Shown: positions 50,957 through 60,409 of the stretch, piece after piece | Layout of the letters: every line of letters begins with the position of its first letter | Numbering within the stretch: position 1 is the stretch's first letter | DNA from: Novispirillum itersonii subsp. itersonii ATCC 12639 | Lineage (GTDB): Bacteria; Pseudomonadota; Alphaproteobacteria; Rhodospirillales; Rhodospirillaceae | Reading direction: 5' to 3' | DNA: 64,000 nucleotides | NCBI RefSeq assembly: GCF_000381985.1 | Contig: NZ_KB907337.1 | Coordinates: forward strand, 447,697 to 511,696 | Notes under the pieces: model-generated | Seen by the model: the letters and a program-made list of their open reading frames with translations, nothing else | Databases searched by the model: none | Told to the model about the DNA's origin: nothing | Program-made: the position numbers and the translations under genes

Positions 50957-51106
50957 TCCGGCCGGGTAAACCCTTTCGTTTTTGAGAAAAAATACCTGGC
51001 ACCCTGACCGGGTCAGAGGCCACCGAAAATCTCTTAGGGGATCAGGCTGGCAAAACCGCTCTTCTGCCAGCCACACTAAAACCGGCTACAACAAAAAGGG
51101 ATGTGG

Positions 51107-51589
51107 TCAGGTGGCAGCCGCAACCGATTTATCGCTCAGCAGACCATTCAGCTTATCGCCGGATTTGGTGGCGTCGGAAAGCTTGAGGTCCCCCTTGCGG
51201 GTTTCCAGCGCCGCAGCGCTCTTATCCGTCATCCGGCGGCAATGGCCTTCCATGAAGGCACCCGGCTCAATTGCCAGACTTTCATGCATCACATCGCCGG
51301 TCATGCGGGCCGTTGCGGCCAGAAATACTGTGGTGGCCCGCACCTGTCCGGTCACACGGCCATGCAGCCGCACCGTCTCAGCCTTGATTTCGCCCGTCAC
51401 GCTGCCGTTAACCCCAACGATCAGCACGGTACATTCAATGTCGCCCTCGACGGTGCCGTCGATCTGGATTTCGCCGGTACTCGCAAGATCCCCGGTGATG
51501 GACAGATCGGCGCTGATGATAGACGGAACAGGACGGCCCGACGCCTGTTGACGGTCCACGGCATGCGACTTGCTAGCTTTCGAAAACAT
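51107..51589 (-). CDS. Bactofilin
   Basis: Polymer-forming cytoskeletal protein. The 160-residue protein has an N-terminal flexible part, the right-handed beta-helix core with regularly spaced hydrophobic steps (ISADLSITGDLASTGEIQIDGTVEGDIE, LIVGVNGSVTGEIKAE, LHGRVTGQVRATTV) and a short C-terminal tail. Bactofilins position peptidoglycan enzymes; its partner here is the M23 peptidase gene, whose end overlaps this gene's start by 17 bases. ATG at 51589 is chosen for GGGAAGCA upstream; an earlier in-frame ATG is unsupported. Confidence 0.93.
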   Translation of the reverse strand: MFSKASKSHAVDRQQASGRPVPSIISADLSITGDLASTGEIQIDGTVEGDIECTVLIVGVNGSVTGEIKAETVRLHGRVTGQVRATTVFLAATARMTGDVMHESLAIEPGAFMEGHCRRMTDKSAAALETRKGDLKLSDATKSGDKLNGLLSDKSVAAAT

Positions 51590-52973
51590 TGCTTCCCGCC
51601 TTGATGAATCTGTCCGGATTGCGCGGTTTGTCGTTAACAATCACCTCGTAATGAAGATGAGCGCCGGTCGACCGACCGCTGTTCCCCAGGAGCCCGATCA
51701 GGGACGTTCTGTCCACCTGCTCCCCCTTCTTCACCAGCACCCGGTTCAGGTGCCCATACCGCGTCTTCAGGCCGTTCCCATGGTCAATTTCGACCAACCG
51801 GCCATATCGTCCACGCCACCCAGCGTATATAACCTTTCCGGAACCCGTTGCATAGACGGGAGATTTATACTCCGCTGACATATCCATTCCCTCATGGATA
51901 GCAGCAGAGCCGTTGATGGGGTCATCCCTGCCCCCAAACCCGCTGGTGACATGCCATTGTGCTTCCAGCGGGGAGGCCAGCGGCAGACCATCGACCAGTG
52001 CCTGCAGGGACGTCATGTGCAGCACCTTGCTGTTCAGCGCCCCAAGCGTCTCCTTCACCACCGGACTGCTCGTGGAAACCCCCAGCTCAGCCGGAATGAA
52101 CGGCCCCCCCTGCCCATCCTTCTCGCCGGGTCCCTCGCCCTGATCATCCAGCATATCCTGCGGGTTCAGTCCGGCCTTGCTGACCGCAGCGCGGAGCTTG
52201 GCAGAGCGGTCGGTGGCCAGATTGGTGAACTTCTGCACCAGCGCAAGCTGCTGCTCTTCCATCCCGACCAGACGGCCTTCCAGCTCTTTGACCCGGGTCC
52301 GGGCCTGATCCCGTTCGCCCATGGCCAGATCACGCTCCAGCGTGACTTTTTTCAGCTGCACCTCAACGCCGTCCAGCGCCTTTTCCATTGCCGCCCGCTG
52401 GGCCAGAGAGGCCATCTCGGTATCCAGACGGGCCAGCTCGCCGTACAGCGCCTCGCGCTCGCGCTGGGCATGGGTCTGATAGAGTTCGCGGCTGACGGCG
52501 GGATCGACGGCTCCGGGGGTCTGCCCGGGGGTTTGATCGGCGCGCGCGCCCTTATCCTCAGGCTTTACCTCGGGTTTCCGTGCATCCTTCACCGGGGCAG
52601 CCACAGTGTCGGACTTGGCAAGCTGCACAGCCCGGGCGTGATTCCGCTCCAGATCCGCCGTCACATCGGAAATTTTGTTCCGGTAAACGGATACCTGCGC
52701 CAGCAACCCCTCGTACGCTGTTTCCGCCGCCACACGACCAGCCTGATGATGTGCGATCAGGGTCTGCTGTCGCACCATCGCCGTTGTTGCAAAAGCACCC
52801 CAGCCCAACAGGAGAGAGACCACGCCCAGCGTGATAACCTGCACCGCCGGAGACAGCCGGATCGTCCGCAATCCGTTTTCGCTCCGCAGGATCATCTGCC
52901 GTTCCGGAAACATCCTCCGGAAAAGCAGGGCCACCCGTCCAACATTGCGGTCCCGAGGATCGTAAATCGACAT
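51573..52973 (-). CDS. M23-family peptidoglycan endopeptidase with coiled coil
   Basis: A 466-residue inner-membrane-anchored peptidase. A cytoplasmic segment (1-45) precedes a membrane helix (about 52-72), then a long coiled coil (about 80-260, rich in Glu, Arg, Leu, Ala). The C-terminal LytM domain has the zinc ligands in IHEGMDMSAEYKSPVYATG and GAHLHYEVIVND. The layout matches bactofilin-linked peptidases such as LmdC of Hyphomonas/Caulobacter relatives and Csd1-type enzymes. ATG at 52973 with AAGG 7 bp upstream. Operon with the bactofilin gene. Confidence 0.92.
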   Translation of the reverse strand: MSIYDPRDRNVGRVALLFRRMFPERQMILRSENGLRTIRLSPAVQVITLGVVSLLLGWGAFATTAMVRQQTLIAHHQAGRVAAETAYEGLLAQVSVYRNKISDVTADLERNHARAVQLAKSDTVAAPVKDARKPEVKPEDKGARADQTPGQTPGAVDPAVSRELYQTHAQREREALYGELARLDTEMASLAQRAAMEKALDGVEVQLKKVTLERDLAMGERDQARTRVKELEGRLVGMEEQQLALVQKFTNLATDRSAKLRAAVSKAGLNPQDMLDDQGEGPGEKDGQGGPFIPAELGVSTSSPVVKETLGALNSKVLHMTSLQALVDGLPLASPLEAQWHVTSGFGGRDDPINGSAAIHEGMDMSAEYKSPVYATGSGKVIYAGWRGRYGRLVEIDHGNGLKTRYGHLNRVLVKKGEQVDRTSLIGLLGNSGRSTGAHLHYEVIVNDKPRNPDRFIKAGSNVFES

Positions 52974-53396
52974 GCATTGCCTTGCTGTTGCCGACCATCC
53001 ATGCCCCATCGCTCCCACGCCTGCAGGGTGATCACCCCCGCATCACGCACACAAGGCATTTTCCGGTCGCCGTTATCACTTCCGCGGACTTTTGCCTGCC
53101 CGCGACCGACACGTACCCATCTGCGGCCCCTGCGCCCGGAAAACCGGCGTTCAGGGCGAAACAGCATCCCCCGCCCACCCCCGGCACAGAGGCAGGCACC
53201 AATGTAAACCGCGCACCCGCGCCGATCCGTGCCTTAATGTACCCCGCACAGACAGGCCGATGCCGTCGATTTTCCCTATTCCCCGCAGTTGAGGAGCGGG
53301 GTAAACCTATCCCTCCTGAAGCGCCGCGCGCAAGAAAAAGGTTTCCTGCTTGTGTCGCAAGCGTTTGCACTCTGCTTTTTTAATCAGGATACACTG
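52974..53396. other. 423-bp divergent gap between the M23 gene and pgpA
   Basis: Divergent promoter region with no convincing gene. A 112-codon minus-strand frame (53032-53370) has a Gly/Ala-rich composition without family resemblance. A hairpin CCCCGC/GCGGGG lies at about 53283-53303. Confidence 0.55.
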
Positions 53397-53942
53397 ATGC
53401 CCGCTGGTGCCAGCCCCGATTCCCACCCCATACCGCCCGCCGGGGTCAGTCAGCGGAAGGCCGGGCCTGCGGTCACCCTGCTGGCAACCTGGTTCGGCTG
53501 CGGCCTGTCGCCGAAGGCCCCCGGCACCATCGGCTCCCTCGGTGCGGTGCCGTTTGCGGCGCTGATCGCTTTTGCCGCCGGGCCGGATCTGGCCGGGCCC
53601 GTTCTCGCCGCCGCAGCCATCCTGCTGTTTGTGGTTGGTATCCCGGTTTCTGCCGCCTACGCGCAGGCCACCGGCCGCGACGACCCCGGCGCGGTGGTGA
53701 TCGACGAGGTTGTCGGCGTCTGGCTGACGCTGGCCGTTGCCCCTCTCGATCCGGTTGCCTACACGGCAGGGTTCCTCGCCTTCCGGCTTTTTGACATCGC
53801 CAAACCGTTTCCGGTCAGTCTGGCGGACCGCCGGGTTGGCGGCGGGCTTGGCATCATGCTGGATGATGTGGTCGCCGCCGGTTATTCGGCACTGGCCCTA
53901 TGGGCCTTTGTCCGCTATGGTCTTCCGATAATCCATTCATAA
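53397..53942 (+). CDS. pgpA: Phosphatidylglycerophosphatase A
   Basis: Removes the phosphate from phosphatidylglycerophosphate to make phosphatidylglycerol in the inner membrane. The 181-residue protein shows TWFGCGLSPKAPGTIGSLGAVPF, the acidic motif DPGAVVIDEVVGVWLTL and FRLFDIAKPFPVSLADRRVGGGLGIMLDDVVAAGYSA, which together are the PgpA signature. ATG at 53397 is chosen for AGGA 9 bp upstream. It is followed after 14 bp by pncC. Confidence 0.95.
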   Translation: MPAGASPDSHPIPPAGVSQRKAGPAVTLLATWFGCGLSPKAPGTIGSLGAVPFAALIAFAAGPDLAGPVLAAAAILLFVVGIPVSAAYAQATGRDDPGAVVIDEVVGVWLTLAVAPLDPVAYTAGFLAFRLFDIAKPFPVSLADRRVGGGLGIMLDDVVAAGYSALALWAFVRYGLPIIHS

Positions 53943-53956
53943 ACTATGGGTACATC

Positions 53957-54448
53957 ATGTTTCCCGATGCATTGATCCAGCAGGCGGAGACCGTGCTGAA
54001 CCGGTGCCGCGCCGCCGGTATCCGGCTGGCCACCGCAGAATCCTGCACCGGCGGCCTGATTATCGGCTGCCTGACCGCCGTGGCCGGGTCATCTGATGTC
54101 ATTGAGGCCGGCTTCATCACCTATGCCAATGATGCCAAGGAGAACCTGCTTGGCGTCGCCCCGTCCGTGATCCGCCGCCACGGGGCGGTCAGTCAGGAAG
54201 TGGTGCTGGAGATGGCACGCGGGGCCCTGCAGAACAGCTCTGCCGGTGTGGTTGTCGCAGTCTCGGGCATTGCCGGTCCGGGCGGCGGCACTGCGGAAAA
54301 GCCGGTCGGGCTGGTGCATATCGCCGCCATGCGGGAAGATGGTCATCACCTGCACTGCGCCCCGGTCTTTCCCGGCGACCGGCAGAGCGTCAGGCTTCAG
54401 GCCGTCGCGATGGCGCTGTCCCTCATCGCTGAAGTCTTAGAAGATTAA
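53957..54448 (+). CDS. pncC: CinA C-terminal family protein, nicotinamide-nucleotide amidohydrolase
   Basis: Deamidates NMN to nicotinate mononucleotide in pyridine nucleotide recycling. The 163-residue domain has LATAESCTGGLIIGCLTAVAGSSDVIEAGFITYAN, ARGALQNSSAGVVVAVSGIAGPGGGT and PVGLVHIA, characteristic of stand-alone CinA C-terminal proteins. It has no CinA N-terminal (COG1058) domain. Likely in one transcript with pgpA, a frequent pairing. Confidence 0.93.
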   Translation: MFPDALIQQAETVLNRCRAAGIRLATAESCTGGLIIGCLTAVAGSSDVIEAGFITYANDAKENLLGVAPSVIRRHGAVSQEVVLEMARGALQNSSAGVVVAVSGIAGPGGGTAEKPVGLVHIAAMREDGHHLHCAPVFPGDRQSVRLQAVAMALSLIAEVLED

Positions 54449-54510
54449 AAATTGATCCTCTTCAGGATATTGCGAAGCTTTTCTAAAGTTTCAGCGTATC
54501 TTTAATTTTT

Positions 54511-54563
54511 TGCAAACTGCGTATGAAGATGAATCAAAGCCACACCTTCATATGCAGTTTGCA
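54511..54563. repeat. 18-bp-armed intergenic hairpin
   Basis: Arms 54511-54528 and 54546-54563 pair over 18 bases with a single G/T mismatch (wobble in RNA) around a 17-base loop. The segment is AT-rich and lies between the convergent pncC and Coq10-type genes. A T-run lies only before the left arm on the plus strand, so it is not a usual terminator in either direction. Confidence 0.7.
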
Positions 54564-54571
54564 CCGCTCCC

Positions 54572-55006
54572 TCATCCATACAGGGCGCGGGCCCGGGACT
54601 CAAAGGCCGCCACCATCCGGGTGACAGCCTCGCCAAACAGCGGCCCCATCAGCTTCTGCAGCAGTACAGAGCGAAACTCGAAATCGACATAAAAGTCGAT
54701 CCAGGTCCCGCTGCCGTCGGGATCCTCTTCAAAGACCCAATGATTGTTAAGGTATCGGAACGGCCCTTCGGTATAGGTGACATCAATGCGCGATGGCGCG
54801 CTGAGGGCCACGCGGGAGGTGAACCGTTCCTTCACCATTTTGAAGCCGATCACCAGATCAGCCCAGAAGACATCGCCATCCCGCTTGCGGATGCGCGCAG
54901 CCTGACACCACGGCAGAAACTCAGGGTACTTTTCCACCTCGGCCACCAGAGCAAACAACTGGGCCTGCGTATAGGGCAGCTTCCGCTTTTCGGCGTGTGT
55001 CGGCAT
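54572..55006 (-). CDS. Coq10/RatA-type START-domain protein
   Basis: A 144-residue polyketide-cyclase/START fold protein. The motifs LPYTQAQLFALVAEVEKYPEFLPWCQAARI, FTSRVALSAPSRIDVTYTEGPFRYLNNHWVFE and SRARALYG match the group that includes mitochondrial COQ10, a ubiquinone chaperone, and E. coli RatA. In an alphaproteobacterium the ubiquinone-binding role is more likely (inference). ATG at 55006. It stands 98 bp behind lipA and may be the last gene of the pyruvate dehydrogenase cluster. Confidence 0.9.
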   Translation of the reverse strand: MPTHAEKRKLPYTQAQLFALVAEVEKYPEFLPWCQAARIRKRDGDVFWADLVIGFKMVKERFTSRVALSAPSRIDVTYTEGPFRYLNNHWVFEEDPDGSGTWIDFYVDFEFRSVLLQKLMGPLFGEAVTRMVAAFESRARALYG

Positions 55007-55104
55007 GACCTGTCCCGGAACGTCGTGTCTAAAGAATAAGGGCTCCGGCGACATACCGCCGAAGCCCTGATTCCGTCAAGGATTAATCATCCGGCCCCGG
55101 GGCT

Positions 55105-56037
55105 TCAGCCCTGCGCGGCCTTCTCTTCCAGCTGCTTGCGGCGGTTTTCCCGCAGCGTCGCGAAGTCGCGGTCCGCATGGTACGATGACCGGGTCAGCGG
55201 CGTGGAGGAAATCAGCAGGAACCCCTTGGCCCGCCCCATGGTGGCATAATCGGCAAACTCATCGGGGGTGACGTAGCGCTCGACCGTCGCATGCTTCGGG
55301 GTCGGCTGCAGGTACTGGCCGATGGTCATAAAATCGACGTCAGCGGCGCGCAGATCATCCATCAGGTTCAGCACTTCCTGACGGTCTTCACCCAGACCGA
55401 CCATGATGCCGGATTTGGTGAAAATCGTCGGATCCAGCTCTTTCACCTTCGCCAGAAGCTGAAGGGACCCGAAATAGCGGGCACCCGGGCGGATGGCGTT
55501 GTACAGGCGCGGCACGGTCTCAAGGTTATGGTTATAAACGTCGGGCCGGGCCTCGACCACCACCTGCAACGCACCGTCCTTATGCCGGAAGTCGGGGGTC
55601 AGCACCTCAATGGTGGTGTTCGGGCTGGCCGCCCGCACCGCACGGATGACCTTGGCGAAGTGGGCTGCGCCGCCGTCGTCCAGATCATCGCGGTCAACCG
55701 AGGTGATCACCACATGGTTCAGGCCCATATTGGCAACCGCTTCAGCCACATTTTCCGGCTCACGCGGGTCAAGCAGGTTCGGCTTACCGGTCTTGACGTT
55801 GCAGAAACGGCAGGCCCGGGTGCAGATCTCGCCCATGATCATCATGGTGGCGTGCTTACGCTTCCAGCACTCCCCGATGTTCGGGCAGGCGGCTTCCTCA
55901 CACACCGTATGCAGGGATTTGGACCGCATCAGTGCCCGCGTCTCCGCGTATTCCTTCGAGGTCGGGGCTTTCACCCGGATCCAGTCCGGCTTGCGCTGAA
56001 CCGGCTTTTCGGCGGAGTGCGTATCAACTGTGGTCAT
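55105..56037 (-). CDS. lipA: Lipoyl synthase
   Basis: Radical SAM enzyme inserting two sulfurs into protein-bound octanoyl groups. The 310-residue protein has both clusters: the auxiliary [12 protein letters not shown] and the radical-SAM [20 protein letters not shown] at the C-terminus supplies the serine ligand. It serves the lipoyl domains of the PdhB and PdhC proteins just upstream, so the enzyme complex and its cofactor maker are clustered. ATG at 56037 with GAGG 6 bp upstream; 99 bp after lpdA. Confidence 0.96.
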   Translation of the reverse strand: MTTVDTHSAEKPVQRKPDWIRVKAPTSKEYAETRALMRSKSLHTVCEEAACPNIGECWKRKHATMMIMGEICTRACRFCNVKTGKPNLLDPREPENVAEAVANMGLNHVVITSVDRDDLDDGGAAHFAKVIRAVRAASPNTTIEVLTPDFRHKDGALQVVVEARPDVYNHNLETVPRLYNAIRPGARYFGSLQLLAKVKELDPTIFTKSGIMVGLGEDRQEVLNLMDDLRAADVDFMTIGQYLQPTPKHATVERYVTPDEFADYATMGRAKGFLLISSTPLTRSSYHADRDFATLRENRRKQLEEKAAQG

Positions 56038-56136
56038 GCGGTCCTCACCTTTACTGCCAAAGGGCAGCACTTTTTTATTGCACATCATTCCTGTGCCGAA
56101 GAGGGCGGCGCCAGACAGCCCCGCCCCCGACCGGCA

Positions 56137-57534
56137 TTAGAAATGGATGGCCCGCCCGTAGGCGTCAAGTACGGATTCATGCATCATTTCCGACAGGGTC
56201 GGATGCGGGAATACCGTATGCATCAGGTCTTCTTCAGTGGTTTCAAGGGTTTTGGCAATGCCATAGCCCTGAATCAGCTCGGTCACTTCGGCACCGATCA
56301 TATGCGCGCCCAGCAACTCGCCGGTCTTGGCATCAAACACCGTCTTGATGAGACCTTCCGGTTCCCCCAGCGCGATGGCCTTGCCATTACCGACAAACGG
56401 GAAGCGCCCGACCTTGACCTCGTAACCGGCCTCTTTGGCCTTTTTCTCGGTCAGGCCAACCGATGCCACCTGCGGGTGGCAGTAAGTGCAGCCCGGAATG
56501 GTCGCCCGGTTGAGCGGATGCACACCCTTAACCCCGGCGATCTTCTCGACGCAGATCACGCCTTCATGGCTGGCCTTGTGGGCCAGCCACGGGCCCTGCG
56601 TCAGGTCACCGATGGCATAAACGCCCGGCTCGTCGGTTTCACACCACTCGTTGGTGATGATGAAGCCACGGTCCTGACGGATCTTGGTGCCTTCCAGACC
56701 GATCCCTTCGACGTTCGGCTGAATGCCGACGGCGAGGATGACGCGGTCAACGGTGATATCCTGCACCTTGCCGTTCTGCTCGACGCTGACCACAGCATTG
56801 GTGGCAGAGGTTTTGATCCCCTTCACACCGGCCTTGGTCATGATCTTCAGGCCCTGCTTTTCCAGCGACTTTTTCAGAAGACCGGAGATTTCCTCGTCTT
56901 CCGCCGGAACGATGCGGTCCATGACTTCCACCACCGTCACATCCGCGCCAAGGGCGTGGTAGAAGCTGGCGAATTCAATCCCGATCGCGCCGGAGCCGAC
57001 CACCAGCAGAGACTTCGGCATGGTGTTGGGGACCAGAGCATTCTTGTAGGTCCAGACGATGTTCCCGTCCGGCTCCAGCCCCGGCAGCACGCGGGCGCGG
57101 GCACCGGTTGCCAGAATGATGTGCTTCGCGGCCAGCGACGTCACCTTGCCGTCCTTTTCGACGGCGACGGTGCCCTTGCCCGCCAGCTTGCCCTGACCGT
57201 CGAAGACGGTGACCTTGTTCTTCTTCAGCAGGTGCTTGACGCCGCCGGACAGCTGCGAGGCAACGCCACGCGACCGCTTGACGATGGCATCCAGATCGAA
57301 CGAGGCCCCCTGCACGCTCAGGCCATAGTCCTTGGCGTGCTTGAAGGTGCGGTACACATCGGCAGAACGCAGCAGCGCCTTGGTCGGAATGCAACCCCAG
57401 TTGAGGCAGATGCCGCCCAGATGCTCACGCTCCACCACCGCCGTCTTCAGGCCCAGCTGGGCGGCGCGGATGGCGGCCACATAGCCGCCGGGGCCCGCGC
57501 CCACCACGATGACGTCAAAAGAGGTATCAGACAT
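56137..57534 (-). CDS. lpdA: Dihydrolipoamide dehydrogenase (E3)
   Basis: Flavoprotein that reoxidises dihydrolipoamide with NAD+. The 465-residue protein has the FAD motif VVGAGPGGYVAAIRAAQLG, the redox disulfide CLNWGC in GGICLNWGCIPTKALL, the NAD motif VVGSGAIGIEFASF and the C-terminal HPHPTLSEMMHE with the catalytic histidine. No lipoyl domain is attached to it. GAAGGAG precedes the ATG; 25 bp after pdhC. Confidence 0.97.
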   Translation of the reverse strand: MSDTSFDVIVVGAGPGGYVAAIRAAQLGLKTAVVEREHLGGICLNWGCIPTKALLRSADVYRTFKHAKDYGLSVQGASFDLDAIVKRSRGVASQLSGGVKHLLKKNKVTVFDGQGKLAGKGTVAVEKDGKVTSLAAKHIILATGARARVLPGLEPDGNIVWTYKNALVPNTMPKSLLVVGSGAIGIEFASFYHALGADVTVVEVMDRIVPAEDEEISGLLKKSLEKQGLKIMTKAGVKGIKTSATNAVVSVEQNGKVQDITVDRVILAVGIQPNVEGIGLEGTKIRQDRGFIITNEWCETDEPGVYAIGDLTQGPWLAHKASHEGVICVEKIAGVKGVHPLNRATIPGCTYCHPQVASVGLTEKKAKEAGYEVKVGRFPFVGNGKAIALGEPEGLIKTVFDAKTGELLGAHMIGAEVTELIQGYGIAKTLETTEEDLMHTVFPHPTLSEMMHESVLDAYGRAIHF

Positions 57535-57559
57535 TAAATGATCTCCTTCAACGCCCGGA

Positions 57560-58867
57560 TCACAGCATCAGCTGGATCGGATCTTCCAGCAGCGGCTTCA
57601 GCGCACCGAGGAATTCCGCACCGACGGCACCGTCAACCGACCGGTGATCGACCGACAGGGTGACGGTCATCATCTGACGGATCGCCACGGCGCCATCCCG
57701 CACCACCACGCGCTCTTCACCGGCACCGACCGCCAGAATGCAGCTCTGCGGCGGGTTGATGATGGCAGAGAAGGTCTTGATGCCATACATGCCGAGGTTG
57801 GAGATGGTGAAGCCGCCGCCCTGGAACTCTTCCGGCTTCAGCTTGCCGTCGCGGGCCTTCTTGGCCAGACCCTTCATCTCGTTCGAGATGGTGGACAGGC
57901 CCTTGCGGTCTGCATTGCGGATCACCGGAGTGATCAGCCCGGCTTCGGTCGCCACCGCCACCGACACATCCACCTCGTCGAAGGTCAGGATCGCTTCATC
58001 GGTCCACATGGCATTGGCGGCCGGAACCTTCTTCAGGGCCAGCGCGCAGGCCTTGATGACGAAGTCGTTGACCGACAGCTTATAGTCCGCGCCCGGGCGG
58101 TCATTCAGCTGCTTGCGCAGGGCCAGCAGGCCGTCCAGCTCGATATCCACCGACAGGTAGAAATGCGGCACGGTCTGCTTCGATTCCGCCAGACGGCGGG
58201 CGATGGTCTTGCGCATGCCGGTGTTGGCATGTTCGGTGTAGCTCTGCCACGGCATCGGCTTCAGCGCCGGGGCCGGCTTTGCCGCCACCGGGGCCGGAGC
58301 AGCAGCCGGAGCAGCAGCGACCGGGGCCGCCGGAGCAGCCTTACCGACGCCAGCCGCCAGTGCGGCTTCAACGTCATGCTTGACGATACGGCCACGCGGG
58401 CCGGACCCGGCAACCTTGGTCAGGTCCAGACCGGCATTCTTGGCAATCCGCCGGGCCAGCGGGCTGGCAAACAGGCGGGTGCCATAAGCGCCCATCGGCA
58501 CCGGCTGGGCCGCAACCGGGGCAGCCGCAGCCACGGGGGCAGCAGCAACCGGGGCCGGGGCGACCGGAACCGGAGCAGCCGCCGGAGCAGCAGCAGCCGG
58601 GGCCACAGCGGCAGAGGCGTCATCGCCCTCTTCCAGCAGAATGGCAATCGGGGCGTTGACCTGCACGCCTTCGGTGCCTTCAGCCACCAGAATTTTGCCG
58701 ATCACGCCTTCATCGACGGCTTCGAATTCCATCGTCGCCTTATCGGTTTCGATTTCGGCGATGACGTCCCCGGCGGCGACGCTGTCGCCTTCCTTCTTCA
58801 GCCACTTCGCCAGCTTGCCCTCGGTCATGGTCGGCGAGAGGGCCGGCATCAGGATGTTTTGAGCCAT
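57560..58867 (-). CDS. pdhC: Pyruvate dehydrogenase E2 (dihydrolipoamide acetyltransferase)
   Basis: Core of the pyruvate dehydrogenase complex; transfers the acetyl group from lipoamide to CoA. Over 435 residues: one lipoyl domain (1-80, lipoyl lysine K43 in ETDKATMEF), an Ala-Pro linker, the peripheral-subunit-binding domain ([19 protein letters not shown]), a second linker and the catalytic domain with [13 protein letters not shown]. Only one lipoyl domain is here; a second, nearly identical one is on PdhB. ATG at 58867 behind GAGAGGACTG, 19 bp after pdhB. Confidence 0.96.
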   Translation of the reverse strand: MAQNILMPALSPTMTEGKLAKWLKKEGDSVAAGDVIAEIETDKATMEFEAVDEGVIGKILVAEGTEGVQVNAPIAILLEEGDDASAAVAPAAAAPAAAPVPVAPAPVAAAPVAAAAPVAAQPVPMGAYGTRLFASPLARRIAKNAGLDLTKVAGSGPRGRIVKHDVEAALAAGVGKAAPAAPVAAAPAAAPAPVAAKPAPALKPMPWQSYTEHANTGMRKTIARRLAESKQTVPHFYLSVDIELDGLLALRKQLNDRPGADYKLSVNDFVIKACALALKKVPAANAMWTDEAILTFDEVDVSVAVATEAGLITPVIRNADRKGLSTISNEMKGLAKKARDGKLKPEEFQGGGFTISNLGMYGIKTFSAIINPPQSCILAVGAGEERVVVRDGAVAIRQMMTVTLSVDHRSVDGAVGAEFLGALKPLLEDPIQLML

Positions 58868-58886
58868 TGTTTCAGTCCTCTCGCGC

Positions 58887-60374
58887 TCAGGCCTTGTAGC
58901 AGACGGCCTTGGCGGCATCAGCGATGCGCTTGGCGTCCGGCAGAACCATCTTTTCGAGGTTCACGGCATAGGGCATCGGCACGTCGATACCGGTGACACG
59001 GCGGACCGGGGCATCGAGGTAGTCGAAGGCAGATTCGGTGACGACGGCGGAAATTTCCGAGCCGATACCGGCATACGGCCAGCCTTCTTCAACGCTGATG
59101 CAGCGGTTGGTCTTCTTGACCGAGGCCAGAATGGTCGGCACGTCCAGCGGGCGGATGGTACGCAGGTTGATGACTTCAGCATCAATGCCTTCCGCCGCCA
59201 GCAGTTCCGCCGCTTCCAGCGAGGTCCCGACCATGCGGGAATAGGTGACGATGGTCACGTCCTTCCCGGCGCGTTCGATCTTGGCCTTGCCGATCGGCAG
59301 CACGAAATCCGGATCATCCGGCACATCGAAGCTCTGACCGTACAGGATCTCGTTTTCGAGGAACACCACCGGGTTCGGATCCCGGATCGCGGCCTTCAGC
59401 AGGCCCTTGGCATCGGCGGCCGACCACGGGGCCAGCACCTTCAGGCCCGGGCAGTGGGCATACCACGAGGCATAGCACTGGGAGTGCTGGGCCGCGACGC
59501 GGGCAGCGGCCCCGTTCGGGCCACGGAACACGATCGGGCAGCCCATCTTGCCGCCGGCCATGTACAGGGTCTTGGCCGCCGAGTTGATGACGTGGTCAAT
59601 CGCCTGCATGGAGAAGTTGAAGGTCATGAACTCCACGATCGGACGCAGACCCTTGAAGGCCGCGCCGGTGGCCAGACCGGCAAACCCCATTTCGGTGATC
59701 GGGGTGTCGATCACGCGGCGGGGGCCGAACTCATCCAGAAGGCCCTGCGACACCTTGTAGGCACCCTGATACTGGGCGACTTCCTCACCCATCAGGAACA
59801 CGGCATCGTCACGGCGCATTTCTTCGGCCATGGCGTCGCGCAGGGCTTCGCGCACGGTCATCCGCACGAACTTGTCGTAGGTCTTTTCCGGGATGTCGGT
59901 CAGGGTGTACGCGGTGGTGGTCAGCACTTCCGGCTGGAAGGGCTCAACCGCACCGGTCACCACCGGGGCAGCGGCGGCAGGGGCGCTGGCAACCGGAACG
60001 CTGGCAACAGGGGCGCTGGCGACAGGGGCGCTGGCGACAGGGGCGCTGGCGACAGGGGCCGGGGCGGCGGCAACCGGGGCGGCAGCCGCCGGGGCCGGAG
60101 CAGCGGCGGTATCCGCGGCAGAGGCATCTTCGCCTTCCAGCAGCAGCACGGCGATGGCGGCGTTCACGGCCACGCCCTCGGTGCCTTCAGCCACCAGAAT
60201 TTTACCCAGCACGCCTTCATCGACGGCTTCAAATTCCATCGTCGCCTTATCGGTTTCGATTTCGGCGATGATGTCACCGGCGGCGATGGCGTCGCCTTCT
60301 TTCTTCAGCCACTTGGCCAGCTTGCCTTCGGTCATGGTCGGCGACAGCGCCGGCATCAGTACGGTAATCGGCAT
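58887..60374 (-). CDS. pdhB: Pyruvate dehydrogenase E1 beta with N-terminal lipoyl domain
   Basis: Beta subunit of the thiamine-dependent E1 component. Unusual but typical for alphaproteobacteria, residues 1-80 form a lipoyl domain (K43 in ETDKATMEF), followed by an Ala/Pro/Val linker that includes five 15-bp repeats, and then the E1-beta domain (about 155-495) with [26 protein letters not shown] and [20 protein letters not shown]. The lipoyl domain is nearly the same, at DNA level too, as that of PdhC. ATG at 60374 with AAGGA upstream; 35 bp after pdhA. Confidence 0.96.
   Translation of the reverse strand: MPITVLMPALSPTMTEGKLAKWLKKEGDAIAAGDIIAEIETDKATMEFEAVDEGVLGKILVAEGTEGVAVNAAIAVLLLEGEDASAADTAAAPAPAAAAPVAAAPAPVASAPVASAPVASAPVASVPVASAPAAAAPVVTGAVEPFQPEVLTTTAYTLTDIPEKTYDKFVRMTVREALRDAMAEEMRRDDAVFLMGEEVAQYQGAYKVSQGLLDEFGPRRVIDTPITEMGFAGLATGAAFKGLRPIVEFMTFNFSMQAIDHVINSAAKTLYMAGGKMGCPIVFRGPNGAAARVAAQHSQCYASWYAHCPGLKVLAPWSAADAKGLLKAAIRDPNPVVFLENEILYGQSFDVPDDPDFVLPIGKAKIERAGKDVTIVTYSRMVGTSLEAAELLAAEGIDAEVINLRTIRPLDVPTILASVKKTNRCISVEEGWPYAGIGSEISAVVTESAFDYLDAPVRRVTGIDVPMPYAVNLEKMVLPDAKRIADAAKAVCYKA
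59979..60053 (-). repeat. Five 15-bp tandem repeats in the pdhB linker
   Basis: Unit AGGGGCGCTGGCGAC (plus-strand reading), five adjacent copies; the three at 60009-60053 are identical. In frame they encode the Pro-Val-Ala-Ser-Ala repeat of the linker. Slippage could change linker length without breaking the frame. Confidence 0.9.
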
Positions 60375-60409
60375 GGTGTTTCGTCCTTGGGAAGAAGGGG
60401 CCAGCGTTC

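Noticed and set aside
53032-53370. 112-codon minus-strand frame upstream of the M23 gene
   Set aside because: Gly/Ala/Arg-rich product, no ribosome site, no family features; the region is better read as a divergent promoter.
55291-57537. Very long open frame (748 codons) on the plus strand opposite lipA/lpdA
   Set aside because: It is the shadow of the strongly supported minus-strand lpdA and lipA genes in GC-rich DNA; its product is His/Arg/Gln-rich with no family motif. The same holds for long antisense frames at 57644-58996, 59454-60653, 26063-27184 and 17866-19380.
59979-60053. CRISPR or mobile repeat
   Set aside because: 15-bp tandem units in frame in the pdhB linker; no spacer or transposase.
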